From assembly GCA_048268485.1 (NCBI GenBank), contig JBLWVL010000001.1, positions 1-64,000 on the forward strand: a stretch of DNA of 64,000 nt. The letters run 5' to 3'. Below the pieces are notes generated by a model. That model ran no database searches, had not been told where the DNA came from, and saw only the letters and a list, made by a program, of their open reading frames with translations. Of this stretch, positions 22,269-30,784 are shown one piece after another. Position 1 is the first letter of the stretch, and each line of letters begins with the position of its first letter. Source of the stretch: Oceanospirillum sp048268485. Its GTDB lineage: Bacteria > Pseudomonadota > Gammaproteobacteria > Pseudomonadales > Halomonadaceae. Position numbers and translations under genes: made by a program.

Positions 22269-23726
22269 ATGCAGCAAATTCCTGTTAGTCGAGTCCGCTC
22301 AGACTCGGAGATGATTGAACGGCCACATAAATTTCATGTACGCCTGACAGAAGGTCGTTTTCAAAATATAAGACGGCTGATCAGTGGGCCGATGATTGCA
22401 GCATTCTTTCTTTTAGCCTGGCTGCAATGGAATGGCAGACCGCTCTTGTTGTTTTCTTTTGAGGAGCGCCGGATCTATCTGTTTGGTGGTCAGCTGGCCT
22501 GGCACGACTTACCTCTTATGGCTGGGTTAATGATTGCGGGGGCCTGCCTATTGTTCTTTATGGCTGTGGGCTGGGGCCGTGTCTGGTGTGGTTTTGCCTG
22601 CCCGCAAAGTATCTGGACCTGGCTGTTTATACGCATTGAACAGCTAACGGAAGGCAAGGCGAGCCAAAGGGCGAGAAATGATGCACAGCCTTTAAGAGGC
22701 ATGCTGTTACTGCGGCGTTTGGCAAAGCACCTTCTATGGCTGATGTTCTCTTTTTTGACTGCGTTGACATTCACAGGATATTTTCTGCCTGTGCGTGAGC
22801 TTTTCTCAGGTTTTATCAGTTTCGAACTGTCTCTGGCGGTTTGGGGGTGGCTAATCTCCATGGCACTTCTGACCTATGTGAATGCAGGTTTGGTTCGGGA
22901 AAAGATCTGTTTGCATGCCTGCCCATATTCCCGCTTCCAGGGGGTTATGTTTGATAAAAACACCCGAACGGTCAGTTATGATGCAGCCCGAGGCGAGCCG
23001 CGCCGTGTACGTGGAGGAAAACGTCATGCTGAGCGTTTTGCTGTACTTGAACCAGAGGCCCAGGAAGTGGTATCTGGCATGGCTTTGGTGGGTAAAGACC
23101 GTTCCGGTGACTGTATAGACTGTACGATTTGCGTGCAGGTATGCCCAACAGGTATTGATATCCGTGACGGGCTGCAGGCGGCCTGTATTGATTGTGGCGC
23201 CTGTATTGATGCTTGTGATCAGGTGATGGAGAAAATAGGAAAGCCCAAAGGGCTGATCCGTTTTGCATCTGAGGAGGCGTTATCGGGTACAGTTCAACCG
23301 GAAAGCAGATTTCGGCCTAAATTAGTTGGTTATGGCGTGGTTATGTTGCTGACGCTATCTGTCGTGGCGTTTGGTTTTGCACAGACGAAGGATCTGCTTC
23401 TGGAGGTGCGTCGTGACCGCGGTGCCCTCTTTACCCGGCTGGGGGATAGCCAGATCTGTAATCACTACCGGATCAAGGTTGAAGGCTACCGGCAAGGTTT
23501 TGATCAGGTTAAGATCAGCGCCCAGGGTATGGAAGGGATGATTTTACACGGAGATCAGCAGTTAAGCCTGGATAATAACAATGCGGGCTGGCGCGCCTAT
23601 CGCGTATGTGCACCTGAGCCTGAAGGGCTAACCCAGGAGATCAGGTTTGTTGTGGAGTCTCAGGCAGAAGGTTTACCTTTGTCGCGAGTTGAGAAAGTGA
23701 CGACATTTTTGACCGGTGGTCGATAA
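22269..23726 (+). CDS. ccoG: Cytochrome oxidase accessory protein CcoG (FixG/RdxA)
   Basis: The 485-aa polyferredoxin has several membrane segments (about 40-55, 82-102, 152-172, 184-204), the WCGFACP motif (106-112) and two 4Fe-4S motifs: Cys282-285-288-292 and Cys306-309-312-316. A C-terminal membrane segment and a periplasmic Ig-like domain follow. CcoG is needed for copper delivery in cbb3 oxidase maturation. Normally it lies next to ccoNOPQ; here no oxidase genes are in the window. Confidence 0.96.
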   Translation: MQQIPVSRVRSDSEMIERPHKFHVRLTEGRFQNIRRLISGPMIAAFFLLAWLQWNGRPLLLFSFEERRIYLFGGQLAWHDLPLMAGLMIAGACLLFFMAVGWGRVWCGFACPQSIWTWLFIRIEQLTEGKASQRARNDAQPLRGMLLLRRLAKHLLWLMFSFLTALTFTGYFLPVRELFSGFISFELSLAVWGWLISMALLTYVNAGLVREKICLHACPYSRFQGVMFDKNTRTVSYDAARGEPRRVRGGKRHAERFAVLEPEAQEVVSGMALVGKDRSGDCIDCTICVQVCPTGIDIRDGLQAACIDCGACIDACDQVMEKIGKPKGLIRFASEEALSGTVQPESRFRPKLVGYGVVMLLTLSVVAFGFAQTKDLLLEVRRDRGALFTRLGDSQICNHYRIKVEGYRQGFDQVKISAQGMEGMILHGDQQLSLDNNNAGWRAYRVCAPEPEGLTQEIRFVVESQAEGLPLSRVEKVTTFLTGGR

Positions 23727-23841
23727 TCAGGCCATTGGTAAATAAGCCTGAGGATATCAAAAGAGACGGATAATGAAGAACAGCTGAAGCTAGGTTGCTT
23801 TAGCTGTTCTTGCAATTGGCTTTAGGCTGATTAATTTTCAC

Positions 23842-25404
23842 CTAATGAAAGAGATGAATAGTACGCTCCTGCTTTCGGCTTTGTAGTAGCTGTAGCAACA
23901 GAATTAACCCGCAGAAAACCAGAAGAGGCTGGCTTCCTGTCTGAGCAAAAGGAGTTTGCCCTGTCATGCTATAAACTTCACCCCGCACAATAGCCTGCTC
24001 AAACTGAGGTGCACTGGCAAGGATATGCCCTTTAGAATCAATAATAGCGGTAATACCGTTATTGGTACTGCGTAGCATATAACGACCATTTTCGGCTGCT
24101 CTTGCCTGGGCCATCTGAAGATGTTGCAGTGGGCCTACGGAATGACCAAACCAGCTGTCGTTTGAAATGGTGATCAGCAGGTCACTGCCTTGTGCCTGTT
24201 GACGGACAAACTCAGGGTACACAACCTCATAGCAGATAAACGGCGCAATCTTCAGGTTTTTGGCAGTAAGCAGTGGCTGACCTGATGGACCCGCTACAAA
24301 GTTTGACATTGGTAAATTGAAGAAGTTTATAGCACCTCTCAGCAGGTGCTCCAAAGGCACATATTCGCCGAAGGGGACTAATTTTTGTTTCTGGTATAAA
24401 CCTTCTCCGGCTCCTTTAACCATAATGCTGTTATAGAACTGTGCCGGCTGTCCTGAGTCCGGGTTTACTTGCTGAGGAATGCCAGAAATAAGAGCCGTAC
24501 CTGAAGGCAGATCTGCCAGCACCTGATCAAAGTAGGCACCTGAGTTGCGGTATAGCAAAGGAACTGCGGTTTCGGGCCATATCACCAGGCCGCTGTTTTG
24601 AACATCCAGTGTCAGATCGTAATAGAGTTGCAGGAATTTCTGCCGATATTGCCGCTGCCACTTTTCGTTCTGGTCAATATTACCTTGTACCAGGGCGACC
24701 TCTACGCTTCCTTTTGTTGAGGGTAAGGTCCACTGAATATTATTGAGCAGGTGGCCTCCGGCAAAGATAAAGATCAACCAGGCAGTAAATGTTCGTAACC
24801 GTAGTTTTTTCTGGCTCAGCTGAAAAAGCAGACTGCCAGTCATCACCAGAAGAAAACTTCCGAGATAAACCCCTCCGACAGGCAGCCAGCCTGAGATGCT
24901 GGAGTCTACCAGTCCTGTGCCCAGGTATAACCAGGGAAAACCGGTTAGTAGCCAGCTTCTGAGCCACTCAAATAGCACCCAAAGTGCGGGGAAGCTCCAG
25001 ACCGGTGAAACGTAAGAAAAGAAGCGTTGATACAGGCCGCACTGTAGAGCCGGAAGCAGAGATAAGGCCATAACAAAGATAGTGGTCAGAATCAAAGCTA
25101 ACGGAACTCCGGTATATCCGTAGTCATGGATACTGATGTAAATCCATGAAACACCGTTACCAAAGAAACCCAGGCCAAAGAACCAGCCCAAGGTAAAGTT
25201 GGCTTTGAATTTGCCATTTAACTCTGTCGCCGTTCGGCCTGCTTTCATGGCGGTCAACAGTAGGGCGACGGCCAGAGGAGTAACTAACCAGTAATTATGA
25301 GGAGCAAAAGAGAGAGGAAACAGCCAGCCCGCGAGTGTTGCAAGCAGATAGCGGTGAAGCCCCTGCCGGTTCGATAGATTCTTAAATACGCCTGTCAGTG
25401 CCAT
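23842..25404 (-). CDS. lnt: Apolipoprotein N-acyltransferase
   Basis: The 520-aa inner-membrane protein has an N-terminal multi-helix part (Trp- and Phe-rich, from about 15 to 215) and a periplasmic nitrilase domain with the Glu-Lys-Cys triad in VIWPETAVP, KLVPFGEYVP and FICYEVVYPE. It adds the third acyl chain to lipoproteins, of which the window encodes several (BamC, LolB, TPR). It lies downstream of corC as in many gammaproteobacteria, but a terminator at 25524-25555 separates them. Confidence 0.96.
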   Translation of the reverse strand: MALTGVFKNLSNRQGLHRYLLATLAGWLFPLSFAPHNYWLVTPLAVALLLTAMKAGRTATELNGKFKANFTLGWFFGLGFFGNGVSWIYISIHDYGYTGVPLALILTTIFVMALSLLPALQCGLYQRFFSYVSPVWSFPALWVLFEWLRSWLLTGFPWLYLGTGLVDSSISGWLPVGGVYLGSFLLVMTGSLLFQLSQKKLRLRTFTAWLIFIFAGGHLLNNIQWTLPSTKGSVEVALVQGNIDQNEKWQRQYRQKFLQLYYDLTLDVQNSGLVIWPETAVPLLYRNSGAYFDQVLADLPSGTALISGIPQQVNPDSGQPAQFYNSIMVKGAGEGLYQKQKLVPFGEYVPLEHLLRGAINFFNLPMSNFVAGPSGQPLLTAKNLKIAPFICYEVVYPEFVRQQAQGSDLLITISNDSWFGHSVGPLQHLQMAQARAAENGRYMLRSTNNGITAIIDSKGHILASAPQFEQAIVRGEVYSMTGQTPFAQTGSQPLLVFCGLILLLQLLQSRKQERTIHLFH

Positions 25405-25523
25405 GCTTGCAAAAACCCGTCAATTTTTCGTATGCAGCAGCCTATCAAAAGGCTATCCCGCTGAAAACATGTAGATTTCCTAACCATTAAATCAGCGAAA
25501 AAAGCCAAGTCTAAGAGGCAGGT

Positions 25524-25555
25524 AAAAAAATACCGATGCAATGGGGCATCGGTAT
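25524..25555 (-). terminator. Intrinsic terminator between corC and lnt
   Basis: ATACCGATGC (25530-25539) pairs with GCATCGGTAT (25546-25555); on the minus strand the stem is followed by seven U residues (25530-25524). Confidence 0.85.
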
Positions 25556-25582
25556 TGATCAGATGATAATGTGGCCTTAAGT

Positions 25583-26431
25583 TCAGCCCGAATGAGTTTT
25601 TACCTGTAGCAGGCGGATTCTGCGATTGTCAGCATTCAGGACTTTAAACTCCAGACCTTCAAGCATGGTGGTTTCATTGCGGTTCGGCAGGTGGCCAAAA
25701 CGCTGCATAACGATACCACCAATAGTGTCAAACTCGTCATCACTGAAGTGGGTACCAAAATTTTCGTTAAAGTCGTCAATAGGAGTGAGAGCTTTAACGA
25801 TAAACTGGCCATCGCTGATAACCCGGATATCCATGTCGTCTTCTTCGATATCGTGTTCATCCTCAATATCGCCGACGATCTGCTCCAGAACATCTTCGAT
25901 TGTTACCAGACCTGCAACGCCACCGTATTCGTCAACGACAATTGCCATATGGTTGCGCTTAACACGGAACTCACTTAACAGGCTGTTGAGACGCTTGGAC
26001 TCCGGGATGAAGGTGGCCGGACGCATAATGTCGCGAATATTGAATGGAGGAGCGTTTTTCTGAAGAATCAGGGGTAGCATGTCTTTTGCTAACAGTATGC
26101 CAACCACCTCGTCCGGATTTTCCCCGATGACAGGGAATCGGGAGTGGGCTGATTCGATAATCAGAGAAAGAAAGTCTTCCGGTTGCTGACCGTCTTTAAC
26201 AGCAACCATCTGCGAACGAGGTATCATGATGTCCCGAACCTGCATCTCATTGATTTGCAGTGCGCCTTCGATAATGTTCATCGCTTCAGCATCAAGCTGC
26301 AGACGCTGTTCTGCGTCCCGGATAAACTCCAGAAGCTCACGGCGTGTCTTAGGTTCGCCGGTCAGGGATGTCATAAAATTCTGAAGCCAGGATCGTTGGC
26401 CCTGACCGTTGCTCGATCGGTCTTCGCTCAT
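25583..26431 (-). CDS. corC: CorC/YbeX-family CBS-domain protein
   Basis: The 282-aa protein has a tandem CBS (Bateman) domain around 65-190, starting IMIPRSQMVAVKDGQ, and a C-terminal CorC/HlyC domain with FNENFGTHFSDDEFDTIGGIV. It has no membrane segments. The family is linked to magnesium/cobalt efflux and ribosome-related functions. It lies in the conserved phoH-ybeY-corC order. Confidence 0.95.
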   Translation of the reverse strand: MSEDRSSNGQGQRSWLQNFMTSLTGEPKTRRELLEFIRDAEQRLQLDAEAMNIIEGALQINEMQVRDIMIPRSQMVAVKDGQQPEDFLSLIIESAHSRFPVIGENPDEVVGILLAKDMLPLILQKNAPPFNIRDIMRPATFIPESKRLNSLLSEFRVKRNHMAIVVDEYGGVAGLVTIEDVLEQIVGDIEDEHDIEEDDMDIRVISDGQFIVKALTPIDDFNENFGTHFSDDEFDTIGGIVMQRFGHLPNRNETTMLEGLEFKVLNADNRRIRLLQVKTHSG

Positions 26432-26476
26432 CGGTGTGTTTCCTTTGTGCCCTGTTTTCTGTCCTAAGCGGATGGT

Positions 26477-26938
26477 TTAGTCCAGATAATAGGGATCTTT
26501 TATATTGAGGCTTGCCAGAAGTTCTATCTCAAGAGATTCCATCTCTTCGGCTTCCTCGTCTGCAATATGATCATAGCCTAACAGATGGAGGCATCCATGG
26601 ATGATCATATGAGCCCAGTGGTCTTGCAGGGCTTTGTGTTGTTCGACCGCTTCCTGTGCGACAACATCGGCACAGACGATCAGATCACCCAGTAAGGGTA
26701 ATGCAAGATCGGGTGGTGATTCAAAAGGAAAAGATAAGACATTCGTCGGCTTCTCTTTTCCTCTGTATTGGTGGTTGAGCTGCTGACTCTCTTCCGGTGT
26801 CACCACGCGAATGGTGACCTCGTTCCCTGTGTCTTCATGAGCATCCAGAACAATCTGAACCCAGCGTGCCAGATCTGTCTCATTGGGCAGGTTATTGTTA
26901 TCACATGCAATCTGCAGGTCAATCAGTGCCTGAGTCAT
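26477..26938 (-). CDS. ybeY: Endoribonuclease YbeY
   Basis: The 153-aa protein has the zinc motif HGCLHLLGYDH with His114, His118 and His124. YbeY acts in 16S rRNA maturation and ribosome quality control. The frame is open to 26986, where a GAGG precedes another ATG, but MTQALIDLQIACD at 26938 aligns with the E. coli N-terminus and lies 10 bp after the phoH stop, so 26938 is preferred. Confidence 0.95.
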   Translation of the reverse strand: MTQALIDLQIACDNNNLPNETDLARWVQIVLDAHEDTGNEVTIRVVTPEESQQLNHQYRGKEKPTNVLSFPFESPPDLALPLLGDLIVCADVVAQEAVEQHKALQDHWAHMIIHGCLHLLGYDHIADEEAEEMESLEIELLASLNIKDPYYLD

Positions 26939-26948
26939 TGGATCTTCA

Positions 26949-28079
26949 CTACTTATCGGTGGTGCTTGGGGTTTCCGGAGTTTCATGGGCCTCAGACAGC
27001 GCTTCTCTTAGCGCTTCTTTACGCGCAACTTCCCGGGCCAGACGAGCTTGTTGTTCTCTGATTTCAGCCTCAGCTTCATGCTTATCATAGGCTTCAACGA
27101 TGCGCTGAACCATCGGGTGGCGCACCACATCTTTGGAATCAAAACGGGTCACGCCGACTCCGTCAACGCCATCGAGAACATCCAGAACATGTATTAGACC
27201 TGATTTCTGACCTTTAGGCAGGTCTACCTGAGTAACGTCACCTGTGATAACGGCTGTGGAGCCAAAGCCGATTCGGGTCAGGAACATTTTCATCTGCTCC
27301 CGGGTGGTATTTTGGCTTTCATCCAGAATAATAAATGCGTTGTTCAGGGTGCGACCACGCATATAGGCCAGGGGAGCTACTTCAATAATATTACGTTCAA
27401 TCAGTTTGGCAACCTGTTCAAAACCGAGCATCTCATAAAGGGCGTCGTACAGAGGACGCAGGTAAGGGTCAACTTTCTGGGATAGATCCCCGGGCAGGAA
27501 ACCCAGTTTTTCACCGGCTTCTACCGCCGGGCGTACCAGCAGGATACGGCGAACTTCATCATTGGTTAATGCTTCAACGGCGCAGGCTACTGCCAGATAA
27601 GTTTTGCCGGTACCTGCAGGGCCAACACCAAAATTAATATCATTGGTCAGAACAGTGCGTACATATTTCTGCTGGTTTGGCCCGCGTGGCTGGATGGTGC
27701 CTTTGGGGGTGCGCAGGGTAATCAGCTTATCAGCTGCGCCCTCGCTGTTTTGCTGACTGGAGTTCAGCATCTCACTAATACCAGAGCTTTGCAGGTGAAG
27801 ATGGATCGACTCTGGGGTTAGTTCTTCCTTTTCTGTGTCCTGATACAGAGTCTCAAGAAGGCTGGCAGCTGCTTTTACCAGTTTCAGTTCACCGGCCAGC
27901 TGGAACTGGTTGCTGCGGTTGCGGATGATGATATTCATCCGGCTTTCAATCAAACGCAGATGTTCATCATGCAGGCCACACAGATTGGCCAGTCGCTGGG
28001 CGTCATTGGGCTCTAAATCGAGCTTCAGGATATGAGTTTGGCTGTTACTGTTCAAAGCGTTACCTGTTGTTGCCAGCAT
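26949..28079 (-). CDS. ybeZ: PhoH-like ATPase (YbeZ)
   Basis: The 376-aa protein has an N-terminal KH-like region and a PhoH ATPase domain with Walker A GPAGTGKT (153-160) and Walker B ILDESQNTT. YbeZ interacts with YbeY in rRNA processing. It is the first gene of the phoH-ybeY-corC unit and ends in a charged Ala/Glu-rich tail that overlaps the alternative ybeY start. Confidence 0.95.
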   Translation of the reverse strand: MLATTGNALNSNSQTHILKLDLEPNDAQRLANLCGLHDEHLRLIESRMNIIIRNRSNQFQLAGELKLVKAAASLLETLYQDTEKEELTPESIHLHLQSSGISEMLNSSQQNSEGAADKLITLRTPKGTIQPRGPNQQKYVRTVLTNDINFGVGPAGTGKTYLAVACAVEALTNDEVRRILLVRPAVEAGEKLGFLPGDLSQKVDPYLRPLYDALYEMLGFEQVAKLIERNIIEVAPLAYMRGRTLNNAFIILDESQNTTREQMKMFLTRIGFGSTAVITGDVTQVDLPKGQKSGLIHVLDVLDGVDGVGVTRFDSKDVVRHPMVQRIVEAYDKHEAEAEIREQQARLAREVARKEALREALSEAHETPETPSTTDK

Positions 28080-28244
28080 CTTGTGTTCCCTCAGACTAGT
28101 TGTTTTATCAGCTTGCCTGCGGGGTGTGACAAAAAGCTTAAAGCATCGTGAGTTCAGAGTTCAGTATAGCGAATTCGCTTCAGCTGAAGCCTGTATAGCC
28201 GGGCCATCGCTGAAGCGGTCAGAATACCGTGTATGGGCTGCCGA

Positions 28245-29588
28245 TCAGTAGCTCAGGTTATCGACCCGCTCTCCCCGAAGGGAGTTGGGGAAGGCCTCTG
28301 TCACTTTTACATCGATAAAGCGACCGATTAACTCCATCGGATCTTCGGTACGGAAGTTTACGACACGGTTATTCTCAGTTCGCCCCTGCAGTTCACCGGG
28401 GTCTCTCAGAGAGAAACCGGTCACCAGAATACGTTCTATATTGCCGACCATACGGCGGGATATCTGCATGGATTGCTGATTGATCCGATCCTGCAGTATG
28501 TTCAGGCGTTGCTTTTTCACTTCTTCCGGCGTGTTGTCTTCCATATCGGAAGCCGGTGTACCCGGACGGGGGCTATAGATAAAACTAAAGGAGTGATCAA
28601 AGCCGATCTGAGCGATCAGGTTCATGGTGTCTTCAAAATCCTGATCCGTTTCATTCGGGAAGCCAACAATAAAATCGGATGAGAAACTGATTTCCGGGCG
28701 ATTCGCGCGGATACGTTCCATCTTGTTGATATATTCGTCACGGGTATGGCCTCGTTTCATTGCTGCCAGAATTGTATCTGAGCCACTCTGCACCGGAAGG
28801 TGCAGATGACTGACCAGTTCCGGGATATCTTTGTAAGCTTCGATCAGGCTATCGCTGAACTCTACCGGGTGCGAGGTGGTAAAGCGGATGCGGTCAATAC
28901 CTTCCACAGCCGCCACAAAGCTGATCAGCTCGGCCAGATCAATCTCTTCACCCTCTTCATTGTGTCCCCGGTAGGCGTTGACATTTTGTCCCAGCAAGTT
29001 GATTTCGCGAACACCCTGATCTGCCAGGTGTACGACTTCGGCGATGACATCTTCAAACGGCCGTGAAACCTCTTCCCCTCGGGTATAAGGCACCACACAG
29101 AAGGTGCAGTATTTACTACAGCCTTCCATGATGGAAACAAAAGCGGAAGCACCTTCCACTTTTGGTGCTGGCAGGCGATCAAATTTTTCGATCTCAGGGA
29201 AGGTGACATCGACCACAGAGATCTTGTTCTTTTTGGAGGCGTCGATCATCTCTGGCACCCGGTGCAGGGTCTGAGGGCCAAAAATAACATCAACGTGGTT
29301 GGCTCGCTTACGTATGTTGTCGCCTTCCTGGCTAGCGACACAGCCACCAACGCCAATCACAAGGTCGGGATTTTTGTCTTTCAGTTTTTTCCAGCGCCCC
29401 AGCTGATGGAAAACTTTGTCCTGTGCTTTTTCACGAATCGAACAGGTGTTGAGAAGCACAACATCTGCTTCATTTTCGTTATCAGTAAGCTCCAGTTCAT
29501 GGCTCTCACCCAGAAGATCGGCCATACGGGCGGAGTCATACTCATTCATCTGGCACCCGTGGGTTTTGATGAATAACTTTTTAGCCAT
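28245..29588 (-). CDS. miaB: tRNA-2-methylthio-N6-dimethylallyladenosine synthase MiaB
   Basis: The 447-aa radical-SAM methylthiotransferase has the N-terminal cluster cysteines Cys12, Cys49 and Cys83 and the radical-SAM motif Cys157-Cys161-Cys164 (CSKYCTFC), followed by a TRAM domain. It adds the methylthio group to i6A37 in tRNAs reading UNN codons. It lies 165 bp upstream of phoH on the same strand, its usual neighbour. Confidence 0.98.
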   Translation of the reverse strand: MAKKLFIKTHGCQMNEYDSARMADLLGESHELELTDNENEADVVLLNTCSIREKAQDKVFHQLGRWKKLKDKNPDLVIGVGGCVASQEGDNIRKRANHVDVIFGPQTLHRVPEMIDASKKNKISVVDVTFPEIEKFDRLPAPKVEGASAFVSIMEGCSKYCTFCVVPYTRGEEVSRPFEDVIAEVVHLADQGVREINLLGQNVNAYRGHNEEGEEIDLAELISFVAAVEGIDRIRFTTSHPVEFSDSLIEAYKDIPELVSHLHLPVQSGSDTILAAMKRGHTRDEYINKMERIRANRPEISFSSDFIVGFPNETDQDFEDTMNLIAQIGFDHSFSFIYSPRPGTPASDMEDNTPEEVKKQRLNILQDRINQQSMQISRRMVGNIERILVTGFSLRDPGELQGRTENNRVVNFRTEDPMELIGRFIDVKVTEAFPNSLRGERVDNLSY

Positions 29589-29678
29589 GGGAAAACACCT
29601 GTTTGTTCTTGGGACGGAAAATTATGTACAGAAACAAAGGACGTGCAGCGGTGTTGTCGCTGCTGATAAAAACGCACC

Positions 29679-29684
29679 ATTATA
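29679..29684 (-). promoter_or_regulatory. Candidate -10 of the miaB promoter
   Basis: The minus strand reads TATAAT at 29684-29679, 91-96 bp upstream of the miaB ATG; no strong -35 is seen at 16-18 bp. The rest of the 428-bp divergent region 29589-30016 shows no credible gene; a 69-codon minus-strand ORF at 29820-30029 overlaps the tpm start and has no Shine-Dalgarno. Confidence 0.4.
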
Positions 29685-30016
29685 CGAGCCGAAAAGCCAA
29701 GCGCATAGCTCTGGTATAGAAAAACTCGTATAACCGCTGGAAGCCTAGGGGTGTTATGTGCCCGGGTGATACTGCTTCTCTGGTTCACTGAGGGCCGTAC
29801 TGGCTGAAAGCTTTACGTGCTAAACGAAGCCTGTAGGCTTGTTTTCCGAAACGACAGTCATTATTAATAGCCTGTCAATTTGAGGCAGACCTTGTATGAT
29901 CAAGGCTTTAGATAGTTCATCAGAATCACTCAATAAATGTTGATCTGGGACAGCACTGATTTTTGCGTGAACCCAGTACATGATTGGCATAACAGATCTG
30001 AACAGTAGGGTTAGGT

Positions 30017-30724
30017 ATGGATAAAGCATTCTGGCATCAGCGTTGGGAAGAGGGGCGAATTGGTTTTCATCAGGATGATGTGCATCCTGCGTTGCCAGCT
30101 TACTGGAATCCGATGCCTGAGAAATTGCGGGCTTCTGATGACCTTTCTGAGACAGCTATTAAAGGGCGTCGCATCGTCTTTGTGCCGCTTTGTGGCAAGA
30201 GTAATGATATGGTATGGCTTGCAGATCAGGGGTGGCAGGTTATCGGTGTGGAGCTGAGCGAGCGAGCGGTGAAAGACTTCTTTAGTGCCCAGGGGTTGTC
30301 ACCGGTACATACTCAGGTTGCTGACCAGCTTTCCAGTTACCAGGCCGGGCCTTATCTGATCTATTGCGGCGATATGTTCCATCTGCACCGTCAACATATG
30401 GTATCAGTCACAGCCGTTTATGATCGTGCTTCTTTGGTGGCGTTGCCTGAAGCAAAGCGACACCGCTATGCCTTTCATCTTGCTCAGATGCTCTCTCCTG
30501 CTGTTGAAATGCTGTTGGTCAGTCTTGAACACGGTAAGCCTGGAGGGCCTCCGTTTTCAGTGGAGGCCGATGAGGTTGAGTGGCTCTTCGGGGCTAATTT
30601 TGAGATTACAGCTCTTGCCCGGCTTGAGGAAGATGAGCGTCAGGTGACGGATGTCGTGTATCGAATGGTACGAAAGGGATTGAAATCGGTTTCCGGTAGG
30701 AAACGTAAGAGCACAGGTTTATAG
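30017..30724 (+). CDS. tpm: Thiopurine S-methyltransferase
   Basis: The 235-aa protein begins MDKAFWHQRWEEGRIGFHQ and has the SAM-binding region VPLCGKSNDMVWLADQGWQVIGVE, then YDRASLVALPEAKRHRYAFHLAQ, all diagnostic of bacterial TPMT. Bacterial members methylate sulfur, selenium or tellurium compounds. It is a single-gene unit with an intrinsic terminator at 30752-30783. Confidence 0.96.
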   Translation: MDKAFWHQRWEEGRIGFHQDDVHPALPAYWNPMPEKLRASDDLSETAIKGRRIVFVPLCGKSNDMVWLADQGWQVIGVELSERAVKDFFSAQGLSPVHTQVADQLSSYQAGPYLIYCGDMFHLHRQHMVSVTAVYDRASLVALPEAKRHRYAFHLAQMLSPAVEMLLVSLEHGKPGGPPFSVEADEVEWLFGANFEITALARLEEDERQVTDVVYRMVRKGLKSVSGRKRKSTGL

Positions 30725-30751
30725 CACTGCTGTGCTGACAGAAGAAGGAAG

Positions 30752-30783
30752 GGCCCTGCTGGTCGTCAGCAGGGCCTTTTTTT
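30752..30783 (+). terminator. Intrinsic terminator of tpm
   Basis: GGCCCTGCTG (30752-30761) pairs perfectly with CAGCAGGGCC (30767-30776), followed by seven T residues. It ends just before the convergent prc stop. Confidence 0.92.
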
Positions 30784-30784
30784 A

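Noticed and set aside
29820..30029. 69-codon minus-strand ORF upstream of tpm
   Set aside because: It overlaps the tpm start, has no Shine-Dalgarno and no recognisable family.
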